Source of the DNA: Acidobacteriota bacterium
Lineage (GTDB): Bacteria > Acidobacteriota > Thermoanaerobaculia > Gp7-AA8
DNA: 64,000 bases
Direction of reading: 5' to 3'
Assembly (NCBI GenBank): GCA_019244185.1
Contig: JAFATB010000019.1
Span: 124,001-188,000, forward strand
How positions within the stretch are numbered: position 1 is the stretch's first letter; each line of letters begins with the position of its first letter. Shown piece by piece: positions 33,092 through 41,736 of the stretch. The notes under the pieces are model-generated. The model was not told the DNA's origin, made no database searches, and saw nothing but the letters and a program-made list of their open reading frames with translations. The position numbers were made by a program, and so were the translations under genes.

Positions 33092-34759
33092 GATGGCCGC
33101 CGCGCCGCCGCGCTTCTTCTTCCGCGCCTCGAAGAACTCCACGATCTCGTCGACGTCGCGCGTGTTGAAGATCTCCTTCGCCGACAGTCCCGCCTTCCGC
33201 GCGACGAACGTTCCGGTGATCAGCGCGTTGTACTCGCCGATCGAGTGCGCGTCGGGATGGATGCTGAACATCACGCCGCGGTCGAGCGCGCGTTTCGCGT
33301 GACGCCAGTCGAGATCGAGCCTCCGGGGATTGCCGTTGATCTCGATCATCACGCCGCGCTCGCCGGCTTTCTCGAAGATGCGGTCGTAGTCGACGCTGTA
33401 GCCTTCGCGCGAGAGCAAGAGGCGCCCGGTGAGGTGGCCGATGAACGTGACGTGAGGATCGTCGAGCGCGTTCAGGATGCGCTCGGTCATCGCGTCGCGA
33501 TCCATCTTGAACTGCGAGTGCACGGAGGCGATGACGAAGTCGAACTTCGACAGGACTTTCTTCCCGTAGTCCATCGTGCCGTCGGGGAGGATGTCCGCTT
33601 CGGTGCCGCGGAAGACGCGCATCGGCGCGACCGACCCCTCCTGCCGCGCGATCTCCGCGTGCTGCGCGCGCAGCTTGTCTTCGGTGAGGCCGCCCGCGTA
33701 GTACGCGGCGGGTGAATGATCGGAGAGGCCGACATACTCCCAGCCGCGCGCGTGCGCGGCGGAGAGCATCTCCTGCACCGTGTTGCGGCCGTCGGAGAAC
33801 GTGGTGTGGACGTGAAACGTGCCGCGCAGATCGGCGAGCTGCACGAGCTTCGGACGGCGCTTCTTTGCGAGATCGTCGGCGCTCTCGCGGCGTTCGGGCT
33901 CGACGAACGTAAAGCCCGCTTTCTTGAACGCATCGGCTTCTGTTTTGGCTTTGGAAATCGCGCCGAACGCGTCGACGAACTCCTGCGAGCCGGTGGTGCG
34001 CAGCAGCGTCGAGCCGAAGTCGGACGCGCTCGTGAAGTGCAGCAGCACGTCGACCTCGTTGCGCGCGACGCCTTTCCACGTGTCGTCGTCGAGCTGCTCG
34101 AGGTTCGCGATGACGCCGCGCAGTTCGTCGACCACCGCGTCGCGTTTCTTCGTGCTGATGACGACGTTCACGTTGCGGATGACTTCGAGGCGTCGGCGCA
34201 CGCTGCCGGAGACCTCGACCGCGTCGACGCCGCTCATCGCCTCGATGCGCTCGCGCAGCACCTCGCCGATCTCGATGCCGACCGGCAGCAGGAACTGCGA
34301 CTCGCGCTGGCGCGCGAAGCCGATGCCTTTGAGGATCTGCTCGGCCGTCTTCGCGCCGAAGCCTTTGAGCTCCGTGATGCGGCCGTCGCGCGCGGCCGCT
34401 TCCAATTCGTCCAGCGATCCGATGCCGAGCTCCGAGTAGAGCTGGCCGATTTTCTTCAGGCCGAGACGCGGGACGCGCATCAGCTCGAAGATGCCGGCCG
34501 GATATTGCGCGCGCAGCTCCTCCAGGTATCGCGACGAGCCGGTGCGCACGATCTCCTCGACGATCTGCGCGGTGGCTTTGCCGATGCCGGAGATGCCGAG
34601 GAGGCCGCCGGAGGCGACGAGGGCGTCGAGATCGCCTTCAATTTTTTCGACCGCGCGCGCGGCCTTCTCGAACGCGCGCGCGCGGAACGGATTCGGATCG
34701 CTCAGTTCGAGATAGCGGGAGATCTCGTCGAGCGTCTTCGCGACGGTGAATTTATCCAT
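33074..34759 (-). CDS. polX: DNA polymerase X/PHP domain protein with altered polymerase site
   Basis: 561 aa from ATG 34759. Order: N-terminal 8-kDa-like/HhH region (SGIGKATAQIVEEI; GFGAKTAEQILKGI), polymerase palm, then a PHP phosphoesterase domain from ~310. The family motif GSxRRxxExxxDxD reads GSVRR then RLEVIRNVNVVIS: both metal-binding Asp positions are Asn (N196, N198), while a later Asp (EVDVLLHF, D237) remains. PHP metal ligands look intact (TFHVHTTFSDG, GLSDHS, IASVHSQF, SIHPDAHS). It probably keeps 3'-5' exonuclease or AP-endonuclease action in base-excision repair but is a poor polymerase. Confidence 0.85.
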   Translation of the reverse strand: MDKFTVAKTLDEISRYLELSDPNPFRARAFEKAARAVEKIEGDLDALVASGGLLGISGIGKATAQIVEEIVRTGSSRYLEELRAQYPAGIFELMRVPRLGLKKIGQLYSELGIGSLDELEAAARDGRITELKGFGAKTAEQILKGIGFARQRESQFLLPVGIEIGEVLRERIEAMSGVDAVEVSGSVRRRLEVIRNVNVVISTKKRDAVVDELRGVIANLEQLDDDTWKGVARNEVDVLLHFTSASDFGSTLLRTTGSQEFVDAFGAISKAKTEADAFKKAGFTFVEPERRESADDLAKKRRPKLVQLADLRGTFHVHTTFSDGRNTVQEMLSAAHARGWEYVGLSDHSPAAYYAGGLTEDKLRAQHAEIARQEGSVAPMRVFRGTEADILPDGTMDYGKKVLSKFDFVIASVHSQFKMDRDAMTERILNALDDPHVTFIGHLTGRLLLSREGYSVDYDRIFEKAGERGVMIEINGNPRRLDLDWRHAKRALDRGVMFSIHPDAHSIGEYNALITGTFVARKAGLSAKEIFNTRDVDEIVEFFEARKKKRGGAAAIGRGAR

Positions 34760-34779
34760 ACGCTGACTATGATGACGGA

Positions 34780-35472
34780 ATGCAAGCACGCGACCGTCTC
34801 CATGCCCGTCTGGTAGTGGCTGTCGACGTCTCGCAGCGCGACGACATCCTCCGTCTCGTGGACTCGCTGCACGGCGTGGCGGGCGTGTTCAAGATCGGCC
34901 TGCAGGCGTTCATCGCGAACGGTCCGTCGATCGTGCGCGAGCTCGTCGCGCGCGGCGAGCGCGTGTTCCTCGACCTGAAGATCCACGACATCCCGAACAC
35001 CGCGCAGCACGCGATCGCCGAAGCCGCGGAGCTCGGCGCGTTCATCGCCACCGTGCACACCGCCGGCGGCTCGGCGATGCTGCGCGCGTGCGCGCATGGC
35101 TCTCTCCTCGTCCTCGGCGTCACGATTCTCACGAGCCTCGACGACGCCGCGCTCGCGGAGATCGGCTTTGCGGGCAACGCGGTCGACAACGCCGTGCGCC
35201 TCGCGCGGCTCGCGCGCGCGAGCGGCTTGCGGGGCGTCGTCGCGTCGCCGCACGAGATCGCGCCGATTCGCGAGGCATGCGGCGACGACTTCGTGATCCT
35301 CACACCGGGCATCCGTCCCTCGGGCTCCGATGCCGGCGATCAGCGCCGCACGATGACGCCACGCGAGGCGATCGCCGCGGGCGCCGACTATCTCGTCGTG
35401 GGACGCCCCATCACAGGTGCGGCCGACGCGAGGTCGGCCGCACTGAAGATTCTCGAAGAGATGGACGCTTAA
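34780..35472 (+). CDS. pyrF: Orotidine 5'-phosphate decarboxylase
   Basis: 230 aa. Signatures: RLVVAVDVSQ, VFKIGLQAF, the catalytic LDLKIHDIPNTAQHA (Lys-x-x-Asp), VTILTSLDD, VASPHEI, TPGIRPSG and DYLVVGRPIT. It makes UMP from OMP in pyrimidine synthesis. It is divergent from the PolX-like gene with 20 bp between start codons, so the promoters must overlap the coding ends. Its stop overlaps the stop of the convergent LVIVD gene by 3-4 nt. Confidence 0.94.
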   Translation: MQARDRLHARLVVAVDVSQRDDILRLVDSLHGVAGVFKIGLQAFIANGPSIVRELVARGERVFLDLKIHDIPNTAQHAIAEAAELGAFIATVHTAGGSAMLRACAHGSLLVLGVTILTSLDDAALAEIGFAGNAVDNAVRLARLARASGLRGVVASPHEIAPIREACGDDFVILTPGIRPSGSDAGDQRRTMTPREAIAAGADYLVVGRPITGAADARSAALKILEEMDA

Positions 35473-36983
35473 CGCACGGAGCGCCGGCGCGGCACCGTGC
35501 AGTTCGAGCCCGGTCCCGGGAAGAAGATGCGCATCGACGCGAACTGGCGGCGATTGTTCAGCGTGTCCGTGCCGATGGCGCGCAGCACGTGCTCGCCGCG
35601 CGGCGTGTTGTCGAGATTCACGCCGATGCGCCAGTTGTCGACCGGCGTCGTGCTGGAGATGTCGGTGCGCGGCGTGCCGCCGATGAGCGCGGGTCCGAGC
35701 GAGGCGTTGTCGAGGAAGAGCTCGACGTTGGTGATCTTCTGCGTGCCGGTGACCCAGCCGTGGATCGACGCGCCGCCGCAGGTGAGGTGCTCGATGCTAT
35801 CCAGCTCGATGCGTCCGGTGACGATGCCGCACGAGCCCCAGCTCTGCAGGCCGGTCGTTTCGCCGATCACGTAAACGTATGGCCCGATGGCGACGGGATT
35901 GTGTTTCACCTCGTCGTCGCTGGTCATGGTCACGTCTTCGTAAAGGCGCTCGACCGAGCCTTCGAGCTGCGGCACGGTGAAGTCGAAGACGTCGAAGGCG
36001 ATCGTGCGCGCGGCGTTGAGCGTCATCTGATCGACTTCGTCGACGAGCGTCACGAGGCGCGCGTTCGAGTCGTCGAACCACGCGTTGCGGTTGAAGCGGA
36101 TCGGGTTCGCGCGATTGAGCGCGAGATACGGCGCGATCGTCAGCTGCCGCGTGCGCAGGAAGAGCGGCGCGAAGCCGACGCGCACGGACACGGTGTCAAT
36201 GGTCGTGTCGTTGCCGATGGCGATGAAGTCGGCGCCGTTGCTCACCAGCCACTTGCCGGGGATGGCCAGGCGCTCGACCGCGCGCGGCGCCGCGGAGTTC
36301 GTGATGTCGAACGCGTAGAGGCCGGTCTCGGAGATGCCCATGAGCAGCCCGGAGTTGAAGGCGACGTCGTTCCAGCCGAGGGGCGCGATGCCGGCGAATG
36401 GACGGATGTTCGAGCTGATCGAGCTGACGAACGTCGGCGCGACAGTGGGCGTGCTGATGTCGAAGAGATCGATCTGGTTCGAGCAGAGCGACGTGCCTTT
36501 CGGATAGCACGGCAGATCGGTGGACGGATAGAGACCGGCGAGGCGGTTGTTCGCCGCGGCGAGGCGGCGGTAGTGCAGCCCCGGCGTGCGCGCGACGAGG
36601 ATCGGCGCGTTGCCGCCCGAGCGGACGTTGCGCAGGTCGTAGACCTCGAGGCCGGCCTCGCTGCTGAGATAGAGGAAGCCGTTGTTGAACGCGACGCCGC
36701 CTTCGGTCTCGCGCGCGCCGAGGGAGCCGATGAAGTCCTCGCGCGCGATCTGCAGGTTGCCGACGTCGTTCACGGTGTACGTCGACAGCACGTTGCCGCG
36801 CAACGCGAAGACGGTGTTGCCGCTGCGGAACACGCCGTGCGGCGAGAGATCGAAATCGGTCGACGCGGGATTCACATCCGCGAGCGAGAGCGGACACTCC
36901 GCGATCAGATGATCCGCGTACAGAAATGGAGCGGAGAAGACGAGCAGCACGACGACCAAAGCGACCCGTGAACACACACGCAT
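35469..36983 (-). CDS. Exported LVIVD-type beta-propeller protein
   Basis: 504 aa from ATG 36983, chosen because GGGAGG lies 5 nt upstream. Signal peptide VALVVVLLVFSAPFLYA. Repeating strands such as GLEVYDLRNVRSGG, QIDLFDISTPTVAPTFVS, GLYAFDITNSAAPRAVE and IAFDVFDFTVPQLEG are LVIVD-like propeller blades. Four to six Cys (ECPL, LPCYP, SLCSN, SCGIV, LTCGG) suggest disulfides. The C-terminal ~110 residues form a separate Ig-like region (IHGWVTGTQKITNVELFLDN). It is a smaller counterpart of the 620-aa protein at 15614. Function unknown. Confidence 0.75.
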   Translation of the reverse strand: MRVCSRVALVVVLLVFSAPFLYADHLIAECPLSLADVNPASTDFDLSPHGVFRSGNTVFALRGNVLSTYTVNDVGNLQIAREDFIGSLGARETEGGVAFNNGFLYLSSEAGLEVYDLRNVRSGGNAPILVARTPGLHYRRLAAANNRLAGLYPSTDLPCYPKGTSLCSNQIDLFDISTPTVAPTFVSSISSNIRPFAGIAPLGWNDVAFNSGLLMGISETGLYAFDITNSAAPRAVERLAIPGKWLVSNGADFIAIGNDTTIDTVSVRVGFAPLFLRTRQLTIAPYLALNRANPIRFNRNAWFDDSNARLVTLVDEVDQMTLNAARTIAFDVFDFTVPQLEGSVERLYEDVTMTSDDEVKHNPVAIGPYVYVIGETTGLQSWGSCGIVTGRIELDSIEHLTCGGASIHGWVTGTQKITNVELFLDNASLGPALIGGTPRTDISSTTPVDNWRIGVNLDNTPRGEHVLRAIGTDTLNNRRQFASMRIFFPGPGSNCTVPRRRSVR

Positions 36984-37178
36984 AAAGCCTCCCGTAAGCA
37001 CACCCGTGACGCCCGGCGTCCCCGCGCGCGTAGCGTCTCCACGATTCGCGGACACCGGCCGTTGACGATGGCGCGGCCCCGCTCCAATGAGCAGTCCAAG
37101 TTCGTCTTGGGAGCTAAGTGTGTCGCAAGTCGTGATTTTTTTGCAAGATCGGCCCGCCGTGTATCATGGACGCGGACA

Positions 37179-37763
37179 ATGCTCGACGGACATGTGCTGG
37201 TACTGAATCGCGTGTTTCAGGCCGTGCAAATCACGTCGGTGCGGCGCGCGCTGACGCTTCTGTACAAAGGACAGGTGCGAGCGGTCGACTCGGAGTATCG
37301 CACCTACGACTTCGAGATCTGGGCGGACATCCCCGTGCAGCCCAGCGATCATTATGTCCAGACGCCCAGCCGGAACATCCTCATTCCGCACGTCGTGCAG
37401 CTGCTCGCCTTCGACCGCCTGCCGCGGCAGGAAGTGAAGTTCTCGCGCGGCAACATCTATCTGCGCGACCAGAACCGCTGCCAGTACTGCGGGAAGAAGT
37501 TCCCCTCGTCCGAGCTCTCGCTCGATCACGTCATCCCCATCTCGCGCGGCGGCAAGTCGACGTGGGAGAACGTCGTCTGCGCGTGCCTGCCGTGCAACGT
37601 GCGCAAAGGCAACAAGCTCCTCCACGAAAGCGACATGCGCCTCATCCGCCTGCCGCACCGCCCGAAGTGGCATCCGCTGCACCGGCTGCAAGGGAGGACG
37701 TATCCGGAGATCTGGAAGAACTTTTTGGATGAGGCGTACTGGAACGTCGAGCTTCGATCTTAG
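37179..37763 (+). CDS. HNH endonuclease family protein
   Basis: 194 aa from ATG 37179. The N-terminal ~90 residues (VLVLNRVFQAVQITSVRRAL) match the conserved lead domain of a widespread stand-alone HNH family. The HNH/zinc domain is at ~97-145: CQYCGKKF, then LSLDHVIPISRGG (catalytic DH), then NVVCACLPCNVRKGNK. The zinc Cys pairs are complete. It may nick or cleave DNA; in free-living bacteria the role of this family is uncertain. No restriction partner is adjacent. A hairpin terminator follows the stop. Confidence 0.88.
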   Translation: MLDGHVLVLNRVFQAVQITSVRRALTLLYKGQVRAVDSEYRTYDFEIWADIPVQPSDHYVQTPSRNILIPHVVQLLAFDRLPRQEVKFSRGNIYLRDQNRCQYCGKKFPSSELSLDHVIPISRGGKSTWENVVCACLPCNVRKGNKLLHESDMRLIRLPHRPKWHPLHRLQGRTYPEIWKNFLDEAYWNVELRS

Positions 37764-37787
37764 GGACCGGGCAACGTATGCGGATGG

Positions 37788-37807
37788 ACGGGCGCTTTGG
37801 CGCCCGT
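37788..37807 (+). terminator. Hairpin after the HNH gene
   Basis: ACGGGCGC (37788-37795) pairs with GCGCCCGT (37800-37807) around TTTG, followed by TCGTGTTTGG. The stem is strong but the U-tract is short. Likely terminator of the HNH gene. Confidence 0.6.
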
Positions 37808-37830
37808 TCGTGTTTGGGGCGCCCGGCGTA

Positions 37831-37937
37831 GGAATGAAGAACGCAGAACGCAGAATGAAGAATTGAGAAGAGAGCCCGCCCGCGCGGCGTCGTTCTTTTT
37901 CTACGTTCTTCATTCTGCGTTCTGCGTTCTTCATTCC
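37831..37937. repeat. AACGCAG/GAATGAAG hairpin repeat, copy C
   Basis: This is the best-preserved copy: a 32-nt perfect inverted repeat (37831-37862 with 37906-37937), GGAATGAAGAACGCAGAACG then CAGAATGAAGAA. The 43-nt centre starts TTGAGAAG and is GC-rich. It is in the opposite orientation to copies A and B, judged by where the AATTGAGAAG side lies. It fills the gap between the HNH nuclease and the 97-aa protein gene; nothing else is seen in 37808-38038. Confidence 0.85.
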
Positions 37938-38038
37938 GGTTTCTGTGCGGCCGCGCTGAAGCGCGCCTAAGCACCTGCAAACGCGCGTCTTCCTTCTTTG
38001 GATCACTTCTTGCTCTTGCGTCCTCCCCGGAGTACGCG

Positions 38039-38332
38039 ATGACGTTGGTGAACTCTCTTTGTGCGGAGATCAGTGTGTTTCAGGGGATCGGCGAGTCGAC
38101 CGGCATCGTCGTCGAGCGGAGCGCCATCCGCGGGAAGAAGGGGCTCTGCAAGAGCATGCGCGATCTGGCGATCAAGTCGCGCGTCCTCGGCGACGGCTAC
38201 TACTACATCCCGATCGACCTCTGGCCGAAAGCAAAAGAGCCGGTGACGGTGCACAAACACGACTGGACGGTCATCAGCTCGATCCCGCGGACGACCCGCA
38301 TCGGCAAGAAGCGGCGCGCCGCGAGCGAGTGA
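38039..38332 (+). CDS. Hypothetical protein (97 aa)
   Basis: 97 aa from ATG 38039, with CGGAG 8 nt upstream. A basic protein with central SMRDLAIKSRVLGDGYYYIP and a C-terminal KKRRAA patch, which could suit nucleic-acid binding, but no domain is recognised. One Cys pair is far apart (LCAE, GLCKS). It lies 65 bp upstream of the D,D-carboxypeptidase gene on the same strand. Confidence 0.5.
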   Translation: MTLVNSLCAEISVFQGIGESTGIVVERSAIRGKKGLCKSMRDLAIKSRVLGDGYYYIPIDLWPKAKEPVTVHKHDWTVISSIPRTTRIGKKRRAASE

Positions 38333-38397
38333 CCGCGCGGCGGGTACGCCGCGTGCAGCCGCGACCTTCCGACAATCGAATGGGAGTGTGACTTCAC

Positions 38398-39579
38398 ATG
38401 AAACTGTGGAAAGTGTTTCTCCTCGCGCTGGCGATCGCCGCCCCGCTGTCGGCGCAAACCGAAGAAGGTCCGGGACAGGCGCAGGGCGCCGCCGTCGACA
38501 CGACGGGCCGCGGCTACAGCGCCGCGTACGTCATCGAGACCTCGACCAAGCAGCCGCTCTTCGCGCTCAACGAACATCAGCCGCTGCCGACGGCCTCGAT
38601 GGCGAAGATGATGACGCTGCTCATCACCATGGAGGAGATCCGCGACGGACGCCTCAAGTACGACACGCCGGTCACGGTCTCGGCGCGCGCGTCGAAGATG
38701 GGCGGCTCGCAGGTCTACCTGCGCGCGGGCTCGGTATGGCCCGTGAAAAACCTCATCATCGCCACGATGGTGCAGTCGGCGAACGATGCTGCCGAGGCGC
38801 TCGCGGAGAAGATCGCCGGGTCGGCGGAGAACTTCGCCGACATGATGAACCAGCGCGCGCAGGAGCTCGGGCTCACGCACTCGCACTTCTACGATCCGCA
38901 CGGCCTGCCGAACTCGAAGGATCCGACGCACATCAACACGATGTGCCCGCACGACCTCGCCATCCTCGGCATGGAAGTCATGAAGTACCAGCTTCTCCGC
39001 GATCTCGCGAAGACGCCGGAAATGCCGTTCCGCAACGGCACGCTCGAGAAGATCTACAACCCGAACCACCTCATCAATCCGCGCAAGGCGAATTACATGG
39101 AAGACGCGACCGGCATCAAGACCGGTTACTCCGGCCCCGCCGGCTACTGCGTCACCGCGTCCGCCAAACGCGCCGGGATGGAAGTCGTCGCGGTGGTGAT
39201 GGGCGCGAAGACCGGCGGCGGTCCGAATGGCTCGTTCGCGAATGCAGGACGCCTCATGAACGAGGCGCTCGTGAACTACCGCATGGCCACGCCCGCGAAG
39301 AAAGGCACGCAGGTCGGACAGGCGACCGTGAAGAACGGACGCGCGAAGACGGTGGCGGTCGTCGCCGGCGCCGATGCGACCGCGCTCGTGAAACGCGGCC
39401 AGGATCGCAACATCAAGATCACGTACAGCGGCGGCGAAGTGACCGCGCCGGTGAAGAAGGGACAGCAGATCGGCACCGTGCTCGTGCAGAACGGCAACGA
39501 GACGATCGCGAAGATCCCTGCGCTCGCCGCGGCCGACGTCGAGAAGCAGTCGGCGTGGAAGTCCTTCTGGCCCTTTTAG
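38398..39579 (+). CDS. D-alanyl-D-alanine carboxypeptidase (PBP5/6-like)
   Basis: 393 aa with a signal peptide (VFLLALAIAAPLSA). The S11 serine peptidase triad is complete: SMAK (LPTASMAKMMTLL, acyl Ser), SAN (QSANDAAEALAEKIAG) and KTG (GIKTGYSGPAGYC). A C-terminal beta-rich PBP5_C-like region (VKKGQQIGTVLVQNG) and final WKSFWPF, an aromatic tail that may touch the membrane, follow. It trims the terminal D-Ala of peptidoglycan stem peptides in the periplasm. The stop overlaps that of convergent purN. Confidence 0.93.
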   Translation: MKLWKVFLLALAIAAPLSAQTEEGPGQAQGAAVDTTGRGYSAAYVIETSTKQPLFALNEHQPLPTASMAKMMTLLITMEEIRDGRLKYDTPVTVSARASKMGGSQVYLRAGSVWPVKNLIIATMVQSANDAAEALAEKIAGSAENFADMMNQRAQELGLTHSHFYDPHGLPNSKDPTHINTMCPHDLAILGMEVMKYQLLRDLAKTPEMPFRNGTLEKIYNPNHLINPRKANYMEDATGIKTGYSGPAGYCVTASAKRAGMEVVAVVMGAKTGGGPNGSFANAGRLMNEALVNYRMATPAKKGTQVGQATVKNGRAKTVAVVAGADATALVKRGQDRNIKITYSGGEVTAPVKKGQQIGTVLVQNGNETIAKIPALAAADVEKQSAWKSFWPF

Positions 39580-40175
39580 CTGAAGACCACGCGTCGCCCT
39601 TCGACGCGCCACGCGCGCGTCGCTAACGATCGCAACGCCTCCACGTACGCGGCGTGCTCCTGACTCAGGATGCGCGCCGCAAGCGTGGAGGCGTCGTCGT
39701 CTTCATGCACCGGCACCGCGCGCTGCACGAGGATCGGTCCCGCGTCGAGCTGCTCGTCGACGAGATGCACCGTGCAGCCCGACACCTTCACGCCGTACGC
39801 GACCGCCTGCGCCTGCGCGTCGACGCCGGGAAACGCGGGCAACAGCGACGGATGGATGTTGACGATGCGATTGCGCCAGCGGGCGATGAACTCCGCGCCG
39901 AGAAGGCGCATGTAGCCCGCGAGCGCGATGAAGTCCGGCCGCGCCTCGTCGAGCACGCGCAGCACCTCGGTCTCGTGCGCCGCGCGCGAGGCGAAGAGCT
40001 TGTGATCGATCGCATGCGCCGCGTAGCCGTAGTCGCGCGCGCGCTGCAGTCCCGCGGCATCGGGACGGTTCGAGATCACGCACACGATCTGCGCCGGCAG
40101 CTCGCCGCGCGCGATCGCCTCGTGAATGGCCTGGAAGTTCGAGCCACGTCCGGAGAGCAGCACCGCGACGCGCAT
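39576..40175 (-). CDS. purN: Phosphoribosylglycinamide formyltransferase
   Basis: 199 aa from ATG 40175 (an alternative ATG is at 40184). Signatures: VAVLLSGRGSNFQAIHEAI, VISNRPDAAGLQRA, FIALAGYMRLLGAEFI, NIHPSLLPAFPG (catalytic Asn and His), GCTVHLVDEQLDAGPIL with the catalytic Asp. It formylates GAR with 10-formyl-THF in purine synthesis. The gene starts 16 bp after the purM stop, forming purM-purN. Confidence 0.95.
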   Translation of the reverse strand: MRVAVLLSGRGSNFQAIHEAIARGELPAQIVCVISNRPDAAGLQRARDYGYAAHAIDHKLFASRAAHETEVLRVLDEARPDFIALAGYMRLLGAEFIARWRNRIVNIHPSLLPAFPGVDAQAQAVAYGVKVSGCTVHLVDEQLDAGPILVQRAVPVHEDDDASTLAARILSQEHAAYVEALRSLATRAWRVEGRRVVFS

Positions 40176-40191
40176 CACGCTCACTCGACCC

Positions 40192-41274
40192 TTACTCGAT
40201 CCACGACGCGAAGCCGCTCGGCGGCACGTCGTACACCACGCGTCCCGAGCCCTTCACCACGTTGCCGATGAAGTAGCACGCCTGCCCGATCTGCGTGAAG
40301 TGCTGCGCCACGCGGCCGACGGCATCCGGCGCGACGATGAGCACCATGCCGATGCCCATGTTGAACACGCGCAGCATCTCGTCGCGGTCGACGTTGCCTT
40401 TCTCGAAGATCAAGCGGAACAGCGGCAGCACCGGCCACGAGCCGAGCTTGATCCGCGCGTCGAGCGTCTCCGGCAGCACGCGCGGCACGTTGTCCGTGAG
40501 GCCGCCGCCGGTGATGTGCGCGAGCGCGTGCAGCGCGCGCTCTTCGACGAGCGGCAGCAGCGGCTTGAGATACGAGATGTGCGGCGCCAGCAGCGCCTCG
40601 CCGATCTTGCCGATGCCGGGGACGATGCTCTGGTGGTCGTAGCCGAGCTGGTCGAAGAGCACCTTGCGCGCGAGCGAGTAGCCGTTCGTGTGCAGGCCGA
40701 CGGACGGCAGTCCGATCAGCACGTCGCCTTCGCGCACGGCCTTGCCGTCGATGAGCTTCGAAGCGTCGACGACGCCGAGGATGAAGCCGGCGACGTCGTA
40801 GTCATCGTCGCCGTAGAAGCCCGGCATCTCCGCGGTCTCGCCGCCGATCAGCGCGCAGCCGTTCTCGCGGCACGCGCGGGCCATGCCGCGCACGACGTCG
40901 GTCATCACCGGCGGGCGCAGCTTGCCGGTCGCGTAGTAGTCGAGGAAGAACAGCGGACGCGCGCCCTGCACGAGGATGTCGTTGACGCAGTGCGAGACGA
41001 GGTCGTAGCCGACGGTGTCGTGGATCTTCATCGCCTGCGCGACGCGCAGCTTCGTTCCGACGCCGTCGGTCGACGACACGAGGATCGGCGCATCGATGCC
41101 TTCGAACGTGCCGCGAAAGAGGCCGCCGAACGAGCCGATGTCGGAGAGCACGCCCGGCGTGTACGTGTCGCGCACGATGCGCCGCACCTCGCGCAGAGCC
41201 TCGTCCTGGGCGTCGATGTCGACGCCGGAATCGCGGTACGACGTCTTGTCCGGCACGGGGGCGGAGTCTAGCAT
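40192..41274 (-). CDS. purM: Phosphoribosylformylglycinamidine cyclo-ligase (AIR synthetase)
   Basis: 360 aa from ATG 41274. Signatures: YRDSGVDIDAQDEAL, ILVSSTDGVGTKLRVA, CVNDILVQGARPLFFLDYYA, ALIGGETAEMPGFYG, GLPSVGLHTNGYSLAR and HITGGGLTDNVPRVLP. It makes AIR from FGAM using ATP. It is co-transcribed with purN. A divergent membrane-protein gene begins 9 bp away. Confidence 0.96.
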   Translation of the reverse strand: MLDSAPVPDKTSYRDSGVDIDAQDEALREVRRIVRDTYTPGVLSDIGSFGGLFRGTFEGIDAPILVSSTDGVGTKLRVAQAMKIHDTVGYDLVSHCVNDILVQGARPLFFLDYYATGKLRPPVMTDVVRGMARACRENGCALIGGETAEMPGFYGDDDYDVAGFILGVVDASKLIDGKAVREGDVLIGLPSVGLHTNGYSLARKVLFDQLGYDHQSIVPGIGKIGEALLAPHISYLKPLLPLVEERALHALAHITGGGLTDNVPRVLPETLDARIKLGSWPVLPLFRLIFEKGNVDRDEMLRVFNMGIGMVLIVAPDAVGRVAQHFTQIGQACYFIGNVVKGSGRVVYDVPPSGFASWIE

Positions 41275-41283
41275 GTCGAATCC

Positions 41284-41736
41284 GTGGCTCAGGCTCTGCT
41301 CGTCTCCACGCTTCTCACCATTGCCGGTCTCGTCGCGACGATCGTCCTCGGCGTCCGCGCGACGCCGGCGCACGTCGCGAATCACATCATCGTCGCGCTC
41401 GCAACGGTGATCGTCGGCCTGTTCTCGCAGTCCATGACGATGTTCTTCTTCATCGGCACGGGCAAAGAACTGAAGGACAAATCCGAGCAGGACGCGCGCG
41501 TCGTGCAGCAGACCAAGGCGTTCAAGTCGCGCGTCTTCCCCGCGGCGATGTGGGCCATGGCCGCGATCATGGTGACCTTCATCATGGGCGGCGGCGTCGG
41601 CTCCGGCAAAACACCGCTGTGGCTGCACAACGCGTCGGCCGCGCTGTCGATCTTCCTCTTCGGCCGCGCGTACGTGATTCAGATCCGCGCGATGATGGAG
41701 AACGCGTCGCTGATGGAGCGCTACCTCAAGGACTGA
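41284..41736 (+). CDS. Small membrane protein (150 aa)
   Basis: 150 aa from GTG 41284. Four membrane segments (VSTLLTIAGLVATIVLGV, IIVALATVIVGLFSQSMTMF, VFPAAMWAMAAIMVTFIMGG, ASAALSIFLFGRAYVI) are separated by a charged loop (GKELKDKSEQDARVVQQTK). No named family is recognised. It is divergent from purM and its 3' end overlaps the convergent M28 peptidase gene by about 11 bp. Confidence 0.68.
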   Translation: MAQALLVSTLLTIAGLVATIVLGVRATPAHVANHIIVALATVIVGLFSQSMTMFFFIGTGKELKDKSEQDARVVQQTKAFKSRVFPAAMWAMAAIMVTFIMGGGVGSGKTPLWLHNASAALSIFLFGRAYVIQIRAMMENASLMERYLKD

